Below the pieces are notes generated by a model. That model ran no database searches, was not told the origin of the DNA, and saw nothing but the letters and a program-made list of their open reading frames with translations. This document shows, in pieces, positions 1 to 6,255 of a stretch of DNA of 15,113 nt. The position numbers and the translations under genes are program-made. Every line of letters starts with the position of its first letter. The stretch's first letter is position 1. The stretch covers positions 1-15,113 of the forward strand of contig JBNKLG010000070.1 of NCBI GenBank assembly GCA_050292235.1, read 5' to 3'. Source of the DNA: JBNKLG01 sp050292235 (GTDB lineage Bacteria; Pseudomonadota; Gammaproteobacteria; Chromatiales; Chromatiaceae).

Positions 1-23
1 GCCATCTCGTTTCTTCATGGCAC

Positions 24-233
24 TTAGTTTATCAAAAAAATAATATAATGTCCTGTGACTTGTTGACTTCTTAGTAAGTTCTCGCAAAACCCTTTTCTTT
101 GAAACGACTCGTCCCAGCCCCAAGTAGCCTCAATATATGGCTTCATTGTTTTGCAGTAAAGATCATAAAGCCATTCCTGATCTCGCTCTTCACCGTTCCT
201 AATCTGGTAACTTTTCATGGTTTCATGACTCAT
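24..233 (-). pseudogene. Truncated GNAT-family N-acetyltransferase (N-terminal part only)
   Basis: The 69-residue reading frame contains the segment LYCKTMKPYIEATWGWDESF followed by QRKGF, which I recognise as the N-terminal signature of a common small GNAT acetyltransferase family. Family members are usually about 140-150 residues. This frame stops soon after the signature, with an unrelated-looking tail (GHYIIFLIN). The acetyl-CoA-binding motif and the C-terminal half are therefore absent and it is probably inactive. The frame is open further upstream, to position 365, but that part translates through a hairpin, so I chose the ATG at 231-233, which lies inside the attC-like R' box. GNAT genes are frequent integron cassettes. 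A short ATG-initiated frame (MKKRDG) starts on the same strand at 18 and leaves the window; I cannot identify it. The family call is from memory of the motif. Confidence 0.6.
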
Positions 234-278
234 AACGTCGCATTCAGCGGCTTGTCCGCTGGAATGCTTAGTGTATGC
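231..278 (-). repeat. attC-like imperfect hairpin (candidate integron recombination site)
   Basis: On the plus strand CATAAC (231-236) is followed by GCATTCAGCGG (240-250), a 5-nt loop, CCGCTGGAATGC (256-267) and GTGTATGC (271-278). The inner arms are complementary except for one extra base, and the outer boxes CATAAC and GTGTATG match apart from one inserted base. Read on the minus strand the site ends in GTTATG, resembling the R' box where a cassette begins, and the unpaired base falls in the left (L'') arm, as in known attC sites. The very short loop and the degenerate R'' box count against a fully functional site. It could also be an ordinary hairpin. Confidence 0.4.
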
Positions 279-291
279 CCAGCATGGGCAT
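275..291. repeat. Small perfect inverted repeat next to the attC-like site
   Basis: ATGCCC (275-280) and GGGCAT (286-291) form a 6-bp stem with a 5-nt loop, abutting the attC-like hairpin. There is no T-run, so it does not look like an intrinsic terminator. Its function is unknown. Confidence 0.35.
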
Positions 292-439
292 GAACTAATG
301 AGGTGAAAGTCCTCTGTAGGAAGGTTACCATCCTTAGCTGTTAATGCGCTATTTAAACAAGCCATAGTAATTACTTAGGCCTTCCGTTTTTTCTTCAATA
401 AGAAACCGGCTTTTAAGCGGGAAAGGGGACGGACCCGAC

Positions 440-476
440 AGGCATCGTTAGATGCCTACTGACACCACGCTGTCAG
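440..476. repeat. Two tandem hairpins upstream of the 523-1056 gene pair
   Basis: AGGCATC (440-446), a GTTA loop and GATGCCT (451-457) form a 7-bp stem. Immediately after it, CTGACA (459-464) and TGTCAG (471-476) form a 6-bp stem with a 6-nt loop. They lie 47 bp before the start codon of the next gene and follow a GGGGACGGACC stretch (426-436). Neither is followed by a T-run. They could be leader structures, protein-binding sites or remnants of a repeat; the sequence does not decide. Confidence 0.4.
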
Positions 477-522
477 CATAGGTTGTGTAGCATTGGTACA
501 TCCTTTTTCTCGGAGAAACACC

Positions 523-813
523 ATGAACACCAATGTCGTCGAAATCGTCAAATGGAAAAGCGCACCGGGCGTTACCGACCAAGCAATGATTGAAGCCGCC
601 CTTGACCTTGTCCCTGATCTCAAGTCCATAGGCGGCTTCATTGACAAGACGCTGTACAAAAATGACGACGAATGGGTCGATATTTACTATTGGGAAACAA
701 CGGAGGATGCGCGTCTCTCGAATGAACGAATGGCGGGTAAGGAAAGTTTGGGTAAGCTATTTTCCTTAGTACAGCCGGAAACCGTATCCATTACTGTCAT
801 GTGCAAGGCTTGA
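523..813 (+). CDS. Small protein resembling the dimeric alpha/beta-barrel (ABM-like) fold
   Basis: This encodes 96 residues, an ordinary length for a single ferredoxin-like dimeric alpha/beta-barrel domain. The pattern fits that fold: an opening strand (VVEIVKWKSAPG), a helix rich in A, L and D, a GGFIDKTLY strand, an aromatic strand WVDIYYWET, then a helix EDARLSNERMAGKES and a closing strand VSITVMCKA. Such proteins range from monooxygenases to proteins of unknown role, and I see no specific catalytic residue. I chose the ATG at 523 over an upstream TTG at 493 because GGAG lies 7 nt before it. The next gene begins 3 bp after the stop, so the two are probably co-transcribed. Fold assignment is inference; function is unknown. 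Confidence 0.7.
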   Translation: MNTNVVEIVKWKSAPGVTDQAMIEAALDLVPDLKSIGGFIDKTLYKNDDEWVDIYYWETTEDARLSNERMAGKESLGKLFSLVQPETVSITVMCKA

Positions 814-816
814 GGC

Positions 817-1056
817 ATGGGCTTCCCCGCAACCGAAAAAGAGAAAATGCTTGTGCTCAAAGGCGTTGGTGAAACCGTCATCGCACGCTTGGAGCAAATC
901 GGTTTTTCGGTGCTGTCGCAGTTGGCCAAGGAAGACTCGGCTTTTGTCACCAAACAAATCTCTCAAATGATGGGGTCAACCTGTTGGCAGAACAGCCCCC
1001 AAGCAAGGAACGCCATCAAGGCAATCATTACTCTCGCGCAGAGCGACACCAAGTGA
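817..1056 (+). CDS. Small helix-hairpin-helix protein
   Basis: This 79-residue protein carries LKGVGETVIARLEQIGFSVL at about residues 14-33, a classic helix-hairpin-helix core (hxGhG between two short helices) like those in TfoX C-terminal and DUF4332-type domains. It continues with SQLAKED, ISQMMGSTCW and a final helix NAIKAIITLA. Helix-hairpin-helix motifs usually bind DNA backbone without sequence specificity, but many stand-alone small proteins of this type have no known role. It starts 3 bp after the upstream stop. AAGG at 805-808 is a reasonable ribosome binding site lying in the end of the upstream gene, which suggests translational coupling. The domain call is fairly sure; the function is not. 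Confidence 0.72.
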   Translation: MGFPATEKEKMLVLKGVGETVIARLEQIGFSVLSQLAKEDSAFVTKQISQMMGSTCWQNSPQARNAIKAIITLAQSDTK

Positions 1057-1106
1057 AATCGGCATCTAATACCCGGATGGGGCAAGACACATGATGATTG
1101 TCCTGG

Positions 1107-1316
1107 TTAACAATCTTTTTTGCTGGACTCCTCTTTCAATCTTTTAATCTCATTTTCCCATTGCTCTATCTGCCTGCTGGTTCCGCCTTTCTTTATCAAT
1201 TGTTCATGTCTTTGGATATCTTTTGCGATAAATGCGCATTCTTGACTCTGGGCTTTGGCCTGTCCTGTGCTGATCAATAAGACCATTAGTGCTGTGATGC
1301 TTGCGATCTTTTTCAT
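1107..1316 (-). CDS. Small secreted protein with two cysteines
   Basis: The 69-residue product begins MKKIASITALMVLLISTGQAKA, a textbook Sec signal peptide with a lysine-rich n-region, a hydrophobic core and likely cleavage after AKA. The mature part of about 47 residues is highly charged and helical (KDIQRHEQLIKKGG, IEQWENEIKRLKEE), with cysteines at residues 27 and 69 (the C-terminus) that could form one periplasmic disulfide. The sequence AGGTGA lies 7 nt upstream of the ATG, which supports the start. I do not recognise the family. It is transcribed alone, converging with the helix-hairpin-helix gene. No lipobox is seen, so it is probably a soluble periplasmic protein. Confidence 0.65.
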   Translation of the reverse strand: MKKIASITALMVLLISTGQAKAQSQECAFIAKDIQRHEQLIKKGGTSRQIEQWENEIKRLKEESSKKDC

Positions 1317-1439
1317 TTTGTCTTCACCTGTGACGCTGGTTTTTCAAGAGAGGATGCTACCCGTACCAGGTTGACGGCGCTCTACTTGCTGGGTGCTGGA
1401 CTTCTTTCCTTTACGAGCTGTAGTGGCCCAGTGGGGTAG

Positions 1440-1465
1440 GTCAGGTTAGCGTAGCATAACCTGAC
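1440..1465 (-). repeat. REP-like palindrome, copy A
   Basis: GTCAGGTTA (1440-1448), an 8-nt loop and TAACCTGAC (1457-1465) form a perfect 9-bp stem. Read on the minus strand it matches copy B at 1562-1587 in stem and loop (GTC, A or G, GGTTA, then TGC or CGC, T or C, ACGC, TAACC). It belongs to the GGGTTA-x8-TAACCC type widespread in Gammaproteobacteria. It lies inverted relative to copy B, with a transposase remnant between them. Confidence 0.75.
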
Positions 1466-1600
1466 GTGCCTCATATTCACTTGCTTGCGGAGCATATCCG
1501 CCATCATCCGGTTAAGAAGGGTTTTGCAGAGGCCCCAAAAGAATGGCGCTACAGGTGTTTTGTCGGGTTACGCCACGCTAACCCCGATCTACGCGGCTGA
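1463..1600 (+). pseudogene. C-terminal remnant of a REP-associated tyrosine transposase (RAYT, Y1 family)
   Basis: From 1463 to the stop at 1598-1600 one frame reads DVPHIHLLAEHIRHHPVKKG, then FAEAPKEWRYRCFVGLRHAN and PDLRG. The segment HHPVKKGF-x4-P-x-EWRY matches the C-terminal NPVK-x-G...P-x-W-x-SSF motif of Y1-type REP-associated transposases. The HUH motif and the catalytic tyrosine are missing, so only about the last 45 codons survive, starting directly after the palindrome of copy A. The final residues (VGLRHANPD) are encoded by REP-like copy B itself, a known habit of such genes. The best reading is an internally deleted, immobile element. No intact RAYT gene is in the window. Confidence 0.7.
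1562..1587 (+). repeat. REP-like palindrome, copy B
   Basis: GTCGGGTTA, the 8-nt loop CGCCACGC and TAACCC followed by CGA form a near-perfect stem with one extra C in the right arm. It is the direct-orientation partner of copy A. It overlaps and encodes the end of the transposase remnant. Confidence 0.72.
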
Positions 1601-1610
1601 TTTCAGGATG

Positions 1611-1644
1611 TTAAAAAAAGAAAACCCCGCCACAAAGCGGGGTT
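1611..1644 (-). terminator. Rho-independent terminator, minus strand (likely end of the trxB-aat transcript)
   Basis: AACCCCGC (1623-1630), a 6-nt loop and GCGGGGTT (1637-1644) make a perfect 8-bp GC-rich stem. On the minus strand it is followed by a long T-rich run (TTTTCTTTTTTT, complement of 1611-1622). It lies about 270 bp beyond the aat stop with no other minus-strand gene between, so it probably ends that transcript. Confidence 0.85.
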
Positions 1645-1911
1645 CAGTTAGATTGCTCAGTCTGTCAATCCGTTTAAGGTAGGGTTCAGGCAAATACCGG
1701 ATGTCATGGGCACGTAAAAATAGGGTCGCCCATTTGCCCTCTCCAATCTCCCATCCAGCCATCCGATACAACTTTTGCATCTGAAATCGGCGGGATTTTC
1801 GACGTTTTTTTTCCTCGCCATGTCGTGATGGTTGCAACTTTGTAAATAAAAGGGAAGGAAAAGGTTTTGAAGTCAAGCATGAGTAACTGGCCTGTCACTT
1901 TCGGATCTCGC

Positions 1912-2631
1912 TTATCTTTGCAAATCCACAGCAGCCAGTGGTGGCAACTGCTGCCAGTCAATGGGCGGTCCTTGTTCCGCGCACAGATCCTGAAGCCGCC
2001 GGGCAAAATCGGCTCGGGGGATGAGTTCAGCCCCCAGGGAGGCCAGGTGGGGTGTGTAGACCTGGCAGTCGATCAGACCGAACGCCCACTGGCGCAGCTG
2101 ATGCACCAGCCCGGCCAGGGCGATCTTGGAGGCATCGGTGGTGCGATGAAACATGGATTCGCAGAAAAAGGCTTTGCCCAGGGCAATGCCGTATATCCCG
2201 CCTACCAGGTCCCCCCCACGCCAGACCTCGACCGAGTGGGCGTGACCCAGCTGGTGTAGGCGGAGATAGGCGGTACGCATCTCCGGGGTGATCCAGGTAC
2301 CGCCATCAAGGTCGCGGGGGGCGGCACAGGCGTCGATGACCTGGGTAAAAGCCCGGTCATAGCTGATCTGGAATCCGGTCCGACGAAAACTTTTGTGCAG
2401 GCTGCGTGACAGATGCAGTCGCTCGGGAAAGAGCACCATGCGTGGATCTGGGCTCCACCAAAGGATGGGCTGATCCTCGCTGTACCAGGGGAATATGCCC
2501 CGGCGGTAGGCGTTGAGTAAACGCTCCGAACTCAGGTCGCCACCAACGGCCAGCAGGCCATCGGGTTCCCGTTCGGCACTGGCCAAGTCGGGAAAGATGG
2601 CGCGGTTATCCGGGTCGAGCAGGCTGATCAT
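1912..2631 (-). CDS. aat: Leucyl/phenylalanyl-tRNA-protein transferase
   Basis: Aat transfers Leu or Phe from aminoacyl-tRNA to proteins with an N-terminal Arg or Lys, marking them for ClpS/ClpAP degradation in the cytoplasm (N-end rule). The 239 residues match the family's usual length. Signatures in order are FPDLASAEREPDGLLAVGGD, RRGIFPWYSEDQPILWWSPD with PR, the central VGGIYGIALGKAFFCESMF and the C-terminal LIDCQVYTPHLASLGAELIP with R. The GNAT-like fold is complete. The ATG at 2629-2631 has no strong ribosome binding site. It lies 61 bp downstream of trxB on the same strand, a pairing shared with Pseudomonas, but the ate, infA and clpA genes that often follow are absent from this window. 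Confidence 0.96.
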   Translation of the reverse strand: MISLLDPDNRAIFPDLASAEREPDGLLAVGGDLSSERLLNAYRRGIFPWYSEDQPILWWSPDPRMVLFPERLHLSRSLHKSFRRTGFQISYDRAFTQVIDACAAPRDLDGGTWITPEMRTAYLRLHQLGHAHSVEVWRGGDLVGGIYGIALGKAFFCESMFHRTTDASKIALAGLVHQLRQWAFGLIDCQVYTPHLASLGAELIPRADFARRLQDLCAEQGPPIDWQQLPPLAAVDLQR

Positions 2632-2656
2632 GGTTTAGGGTTGGCAGTCGGGGTGT

Positions 2657-2678
2657 GGGGCAGGGCGATTCCTGCCCC
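2657..2678 (-). other. Hairpin between trxB and aat
   Basis: GGGGCAGG (2657-2664), a 6-nt loop and CCTGCCCC (2671-2678) form a perfect 8-bp GC stem in the 61-bp gap. No T-run follows it on either strand, so it is not a clear terminator. It could stabilise the upstream trxB mRNA or reduce read-through into aat. Confidence 0.6.
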
Positions 2679-2692
2679 ATCACCAGTATGAT

Positions 2693-3643
2693 CTACAGCG
2701 CGTCCAGGTAACGTTCGGCATCCAGGGCCGCCATACAGCCAGTGCCCGCAGAGGTCACTGCCTGGCGGTAGATGTGGTCGGCCACATCGCCGGCAGCGAA
2801 GATGCCCGGGATCGAGGTTTGGGTGGCGTTGCCCTCACTGCCACCCTGGACCCGAAGGTAGCCATTGTTCATCTCCAGTTGGCCCTGGAAGATGTCGGTA
2901 TTGGGCTTGTGGCCGATGGCGATGAAGACACCCATGAGATCGATGTCTTTGGTCTCGCCGCTGTTGACCTCTTTGATGCGCATGCCGGTAACGCCGCTGT
3001 CGTCGCCCAGCACCTCATCCAGCACATGGTTCCATTCGATGGTGACGTTGCCGTCGGCGGCCTTGGCCTTGAGGCGGTCGGCCAGGATCTTTTCGGAACG
3101 GAACTGATCGCGGCGATGTACCACGACCACCTCGCTGGCGATGTTGGCTAGGTAGAGCGCCTCTTCCACGGCGGAGTTGCCGCCACCGATGACGGCGACC
3201 TTCTGGTTGCGGTAGAAAAAACCGTCACAGGTGGCACAGGCGGAGACGCCTTTACCCTTGAAGGTCTCTTCCGAGGGCAGCCCCAGATAGCGGGCGCTGG
3301 CGCCGGTGCCGATGATGAGGGCGTCACAGGTATATTCCGCCGAGTCGCCGATGAGGCGGAAGGGGCGTTGCTTCAGATCCACCTCTCGGATGTGGTCGAA
3401 GAGGATCTCGGCGCCCATGTTCTCGGCCTGTTTGCGCATTTTCTCCATGAGTTCCGGCCCCTGGATGCCTTCGGGCTCGCCGGGCCAGTTTTCCACGTCC
3501 GTGGTGGTGGTGAGCTGTCCGCCCATTTCCATGCCGGTGATGAGAACCGGTTTGAGATTGGCCCGTGAGGCATAGACGGCGGCGGTGTAGCCCGCAGGCC
3601 CTGAACCCAGGATCAACAGGCGGCAGTGTCTGCTTTCGCTCAT
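2693..3643 (-). CDS. trxB: Thioredoxin-disulfide reductase
   Basis: This flavoenzyme reduces thioredoxin with NADPH in the cytoplasm. The 316 residues are the normal bacterial length. Visible motifs are the FAD-binding GSGPAG at 13-18, the GGQLTTTTDVENWPG stretch, the redox-active C-A-T-C at 136-139, the NADPH-binding GGGNSA at 153-158 with the following VVHRRDQFR, and the second FAD motif IFAAGDV at 281-287. All catalytic residues are present. The start ATG at 3641-3643 is preceded by GGAG 6 nt upstream. It is divergent from ftsK and leads a likely two-gene transcript with aat. Confidence 0.97.
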   Translation of the reverse strand: MSESRHCRLLILGSGPAGYTAAVYASRANLKPVLITGMEMGGQLTTTTDVENWPGEPEGIQGPELMEKMRKQAENMGAEILFDHIREVDLKQRPFRLIGDSAEYTCDALIIGTGASARYLGLPSEETFKGKGVSACATCDGFFYRNQKVAVIGGGNSAVEEALYLANIASEVVVVHRRDQFRSEKILADRLKAKAADGNVTIEWNHVLDEVLGDDSGVTGMRIKEVNSGETKDIDLMGVFIAIGHKPNTDIFQGQLEMNNGYLRVQGGSEGNATQTSIPGIFAAGDVADHIYRQAVTSAGTGCMAALDAERYLDAL

Positions 3644-3676
3644 AGTGTGCTCCGCAATGAAAAGGACAATTGGGCC

Positions 3677-3682
3677 ATTCTA
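3677..3682 (-). promoter_or_regulatory. Candidate -10 element for trxB
   Basis: On the minus strand TAGAAT lies 33 bp upstream of the trxB ATG, the right distance for a short leader. I see no convincing -35 hexamer at 16-18 bp, so this is a weak prediction based on one element. Confidence 0.25.
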
Positions 3683-3755
3683 ACAAATGCGCTGTCTGGA
3701 TAGATCCTCTTGCTTCCCTGGGGAATGGTTATGCAGATTTGGGGTGGAAAAAAAC

Positions 3756-3782
3756 TATAATTGATATAAGATATGACTCATA
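3756..3782 (+). promoter_or_regulatory. AT-rich divergent promoter region: consensus -10 and an 11-bp palindrome
   Basis: A consensus TATAAT occurs at 3756-3761, 47 bp before the ftsK ATG, in a strongly AT-rich segment between divergent trxB and ftsK. The -35 is weak. An 11-bp palindrome TATGACTCATA (3772-3782) lies just downstream, where a bound protein could block the promoter. No LexA box is evident here, although ftsK is SOS-induced in Escherichia coli. Promoter strength and operator role are inference. Confidence 0.4.
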
Positions 3783-3808
3783 AATAGTTATTTTAAATAG
3801 AATTGATT

Positions 3809-6253
3809 ATGACAGTAGAAGCGCTAAGGACATTTCTTCCCGATCCACGCCCCCTGTTTCTCTTCATGGGAAGGCGTTTGCGTGAGGCTTTGTTGCTGCT
3901 GATTCTGGGGCTGGGGTTGTTGGCGCTCATGGCTCTGGCGACCTATTCGCCGGCGGATCCGGGCTGGTCTTTCACCGGGCATGCGGCCCAGGTTGAGAAC
4001 CAGGCGGGTTGGTTTGGTGCCTGGTTTGCGGACATCTTTTTCTATCTGTTTGGCCTGGGTGCCTATTTGGTGCCGTTGACGGCGGTTTGGCTGGCCTGGG
4101 ACTATTTGAATCCCTCTGAGGAGGAGCCGCTGATCCATCATCTGTCGGCGGATCTGTTGCGCTGGGGCGGTATGTTGTTGACTCTATGGGGTGGTTCGGC
4201 TTACGCCGCCGCTCAATTGAGTGGCCTGGCCCTCTCTCTGCCTACAGGGTCCGGTGGTGTTCTGGGTCAGTTGCTGGCGGCCCCTGTGGTGGCGGCTTTT
4301 GGCACCCTGGGCGGTTCTCTGGTGTTGTTGTTACAGTTTTCGCTGGGCGTTACGCTGTTGACCGGCCTCTCCTGGTTTGTCCTTATGGAGCGGATTGGTG
4401 GCGCCACTCTCTGGCTTGGCCGACATCTCTTTGGCGGGGCGGTGGGCGGTCTGTTATCGACTTCAGCGCGGCGTCGATCGGCAGTGCCTGAGGGCGTTGA
4501 TGAGAGGGAAGAGGTGCGTCTGGAAGAGGCCCTGTCTGAGGTGGCCCATGAGCCGCTTTCCCATCGCGTGGAACCCAGCCTGCGGGCCGGACCTGTTGTG
4601 GAGCCCGAACCAGAACAGGCTGCGACAGCTGAGGAGAGGGTGGGGCCATCACCCTCTCTGTTGCAGATGCTGCAACAAAAAGAGCCGGAGTTGAGCCAGC
4701 CCATCGTGCCGAAACCCGCTGCGAAAAAATCCGTGCCCCCTCTGATGGCCAGTGGCGAACGTCTGCCAGCTCTTGATCTGTTGGAAGAGGCGCCTCCCCG
4801 CGTCGGGGGCTATAGCCAGGCTGCGTTGGATGAGATGTCACTGGAGGTTGAGGCCCGTCTCAAGGATTACAACGTGACGGCTGAGGTGGTGGCGGTGCAC
4901 CCCGGTCCGGTGGTCACTCTGTTCGAACTGCAACTGGCTCCGGGTACCAAGGCGAGCAAGGTGACGGGACTCTCCAATGATCTGGCCCGTTCTCTCTCTA
5001 CCAGCCGTGTTCGCGTGGTGGAGGTGATCCCCGGCAAGACCACCATCGGTCTGGAGATTCCCAACGAGAAACGCGAGACCGTCTATCTGAGCGAGATCAT
5101 CGGTGCCTCTGTCTACCAGGATGCCAGCTCCCAACTGACCCTCTCACTGGGCAAGGACATCGGCGGCAATCCGGTGGTGGCCGATCTGGCCAAGATGCCC
5201 CATGCCCTCATCGCCGGTACCACGGGTTCGGGTAAATCCGTGGCGATCAACGCCATGATTCTTAGTCTGCTGTATAAGGCGGGGCCGGAGGATGTGCGGC
5301 TGATCATGGTCGATCCCAAGATGCTGGAGCTTTCAGTCTACGAGGGGATCCCCCATCTGCTGACCCCGGTGGTGACGGATATGAAAGAGGCTGCCAATGC
5401 CCTGCGCTGGTGTGTGGCGGAGATGGAGCGGCGCTACAAGCTGATGGCCTCTCAGGGGGTGCGTAATATCAAGGGTTTCAACAGCAAGGTGGAAAAGGCC
5501 ATCGAAGCCGGTGAACCCATTCCCGATCCCTTCTTCGATCCGGCCCAGGCCCTGGCGGTAGAGGCCCATCCCACTTTGGAAAAGATGCCCTATATTGTGG
5601 TGGTGATCGATGAGCTGGCCGACATGATGATGGTGGTCGGCAAGAAGGTGGAGGAGCTGATCGCCCGCCTGGCGCAGAAGGCCCGTGCTGCCGGTATCCA
5701 CCTGCTGCTGGCGACCCAGCGTCCCTCAGTGGATGTCATCACCGGATTGATCAAGGCCAATATTCCCACCCGGTTGTCGTTCCAGGTCTCTTCCCGTATC
5801 GATTCCCGTACCATTCTGGATCAGATGGGCGCGGAAAACCTGCTGGGTCATGGCGATGGCCTCTATCTGGCGCCGGGTGGCAGCGTGGTAAAGCGTGTTC
5901 ATGGTGCCTTTGTGGATGATCATGAGGTACATGCGGTGGTGGAATTCCTCAAGACCACCGGCGAGCCCAACTATCTCGATGAGATTTTGCAGGAACCCTC
6001 TGAGGCCATTCCCGGTCTATCTCCAGAGGCCGCTGGTGTGGACGTAGAGGATGCCGATCCTCTGTTCGACGAAGCGGTGGAGTTTGTGTTGCAGAGTCGC
6101 CGGGCATCCATTTCCAGCGTGCAGCGGCGGCTGAAAATCGGTTATAACCGTGCTGCCCGTTTGGTGGAGGAGATGGAGCGGGTCGGATTGGTCTCACCGC
6201 CGGAGCACAACGGTAACCGCACTGTGCTGGCACCTGCCCCCAATGAGAGTTGA
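3809..6253 (+). CDS. ftsK: DNA translocase FtsK
   Basis: FtsK is a septal DNA pump that clears the chromosome terminus and activates XerCD at dif. The 814-residue protein has an N-terminal membrane domain with about four helices (roughly residues 25-200), then an acidic, proline-rich linker (about 220-345). The motor follows: alpha domain (YSQAALDEMSLEVEARLKDY onward), Walker A GTTGSGKS at 470-477 and Walker B IVVVIDE ending near 602, with the ATQRPSVDVITG segment beyond. The C-terminal gamma winged helix (SSVQRRLKIGYNRAARLVEE) reads KOPS. The linker is much shorter than in E. coli FtsK (over 1300 residues), as in many other bacteria. I chose the ATG at 3809 over a TTG at 3803; no clear Shine-Dalgarno is seen. 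Its stop overlaps the lolA start region. Confidence 0.97.
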   Translation: MTVEALRTFLPDPRPLFLFMGRRLREALLLLILGLGLLALMALATYSPADPGWSFTGHAAQVENQAGWFGAWFADIFFYLFGLGAYLVPLTAVWLAWDYLNPSEEEPLIHHLSADLLRWGGMLLTLWGGSAYAAAQLSGLALSLPTGSGGVLGQLLAAPVVAAFGTLGGSLVLLLQFSLGVTLLTGLSWFVLMERIGGATLWLGRHLFGGAVGGLLSTSARRRSAVPEGVDEREEVRLEEALSEVAHEPLSHRVEPSLRAGPVVEPEPEQAATAEERVGPSPSLLQMLQQKEPELSQPIVPKPAAKKSVPPLMASGERLPALDLLEEAPPRVGGYSQAALDEMSLEVEARLKDYNVTAEVVAVHPGPVVTLFELQLAPGTKASKVTGLSNDLARSLSTSRVRVVEVIPGKTTIGLEIPNEKRETVYLSEIIGASVYQDASSQLTLSLGKDIGGNPVVADLAKMPHALIAGTTGSGKSVAINAMILSLLYKAGPEDVRLIMVDPKMLELSVYEGIPHLLTPVVTDMKEAANALRWCVAEMERRYKLMASQGVRNIKGFNSKVEKAIEAGEPIPDPFFDPAQALAVEAHPTLEKMPYIVVVIDELADMMMVVGKKVEELIARLAQKARAAGIHLLLATQRPSVDVITGLIKANIPTRLSFQVSSRIDSRTILDQMGAENLLGHGDGLYLAPGGSVVKRVHGAFVDDHEVHAVVEFLKTTGEPNYLDEILQEPSEAIPGLSPEAAGVDVEDADPLFDEAVEFVLQSRRASISSVQRRLKIGYNRAARLVEEMERVGLVSPPEHNGNRTVLAPAPNES

Positions 6254-6255
6254 TG

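Larger units (their letters stand above)
1317..1911. other. 595-bp region without an intact gene
   Basis: This stretch holds two inverted REP-like palindromes, a transposase C-terminal remnant between and through them, and a minus-strand terminator (each listed separately). Between 1645 and 1911 I see no gene I can defend. One minus-strand frame from 1876 to 1589 is open for 95 codons, but it needs a TTG start and runs straight through the terminator stem. In many relatives ate, infA and clpA follow aat here; none is recognisable. Confidence 0.6.

Noticed and set aside
1589..1876. 95-codon minus-strand frame downstream of aat
   Set aside because: It needs a TTG start, has no ribosome binding site and reads through the terminator stem and part of a transposase remnant. 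Kept only as an open question.
1867..2259. Plus-strand open frame opposite aat
   Set aside because: It overlaps the conserved 3' half of aat on the other strand and shows no recognisable domain.
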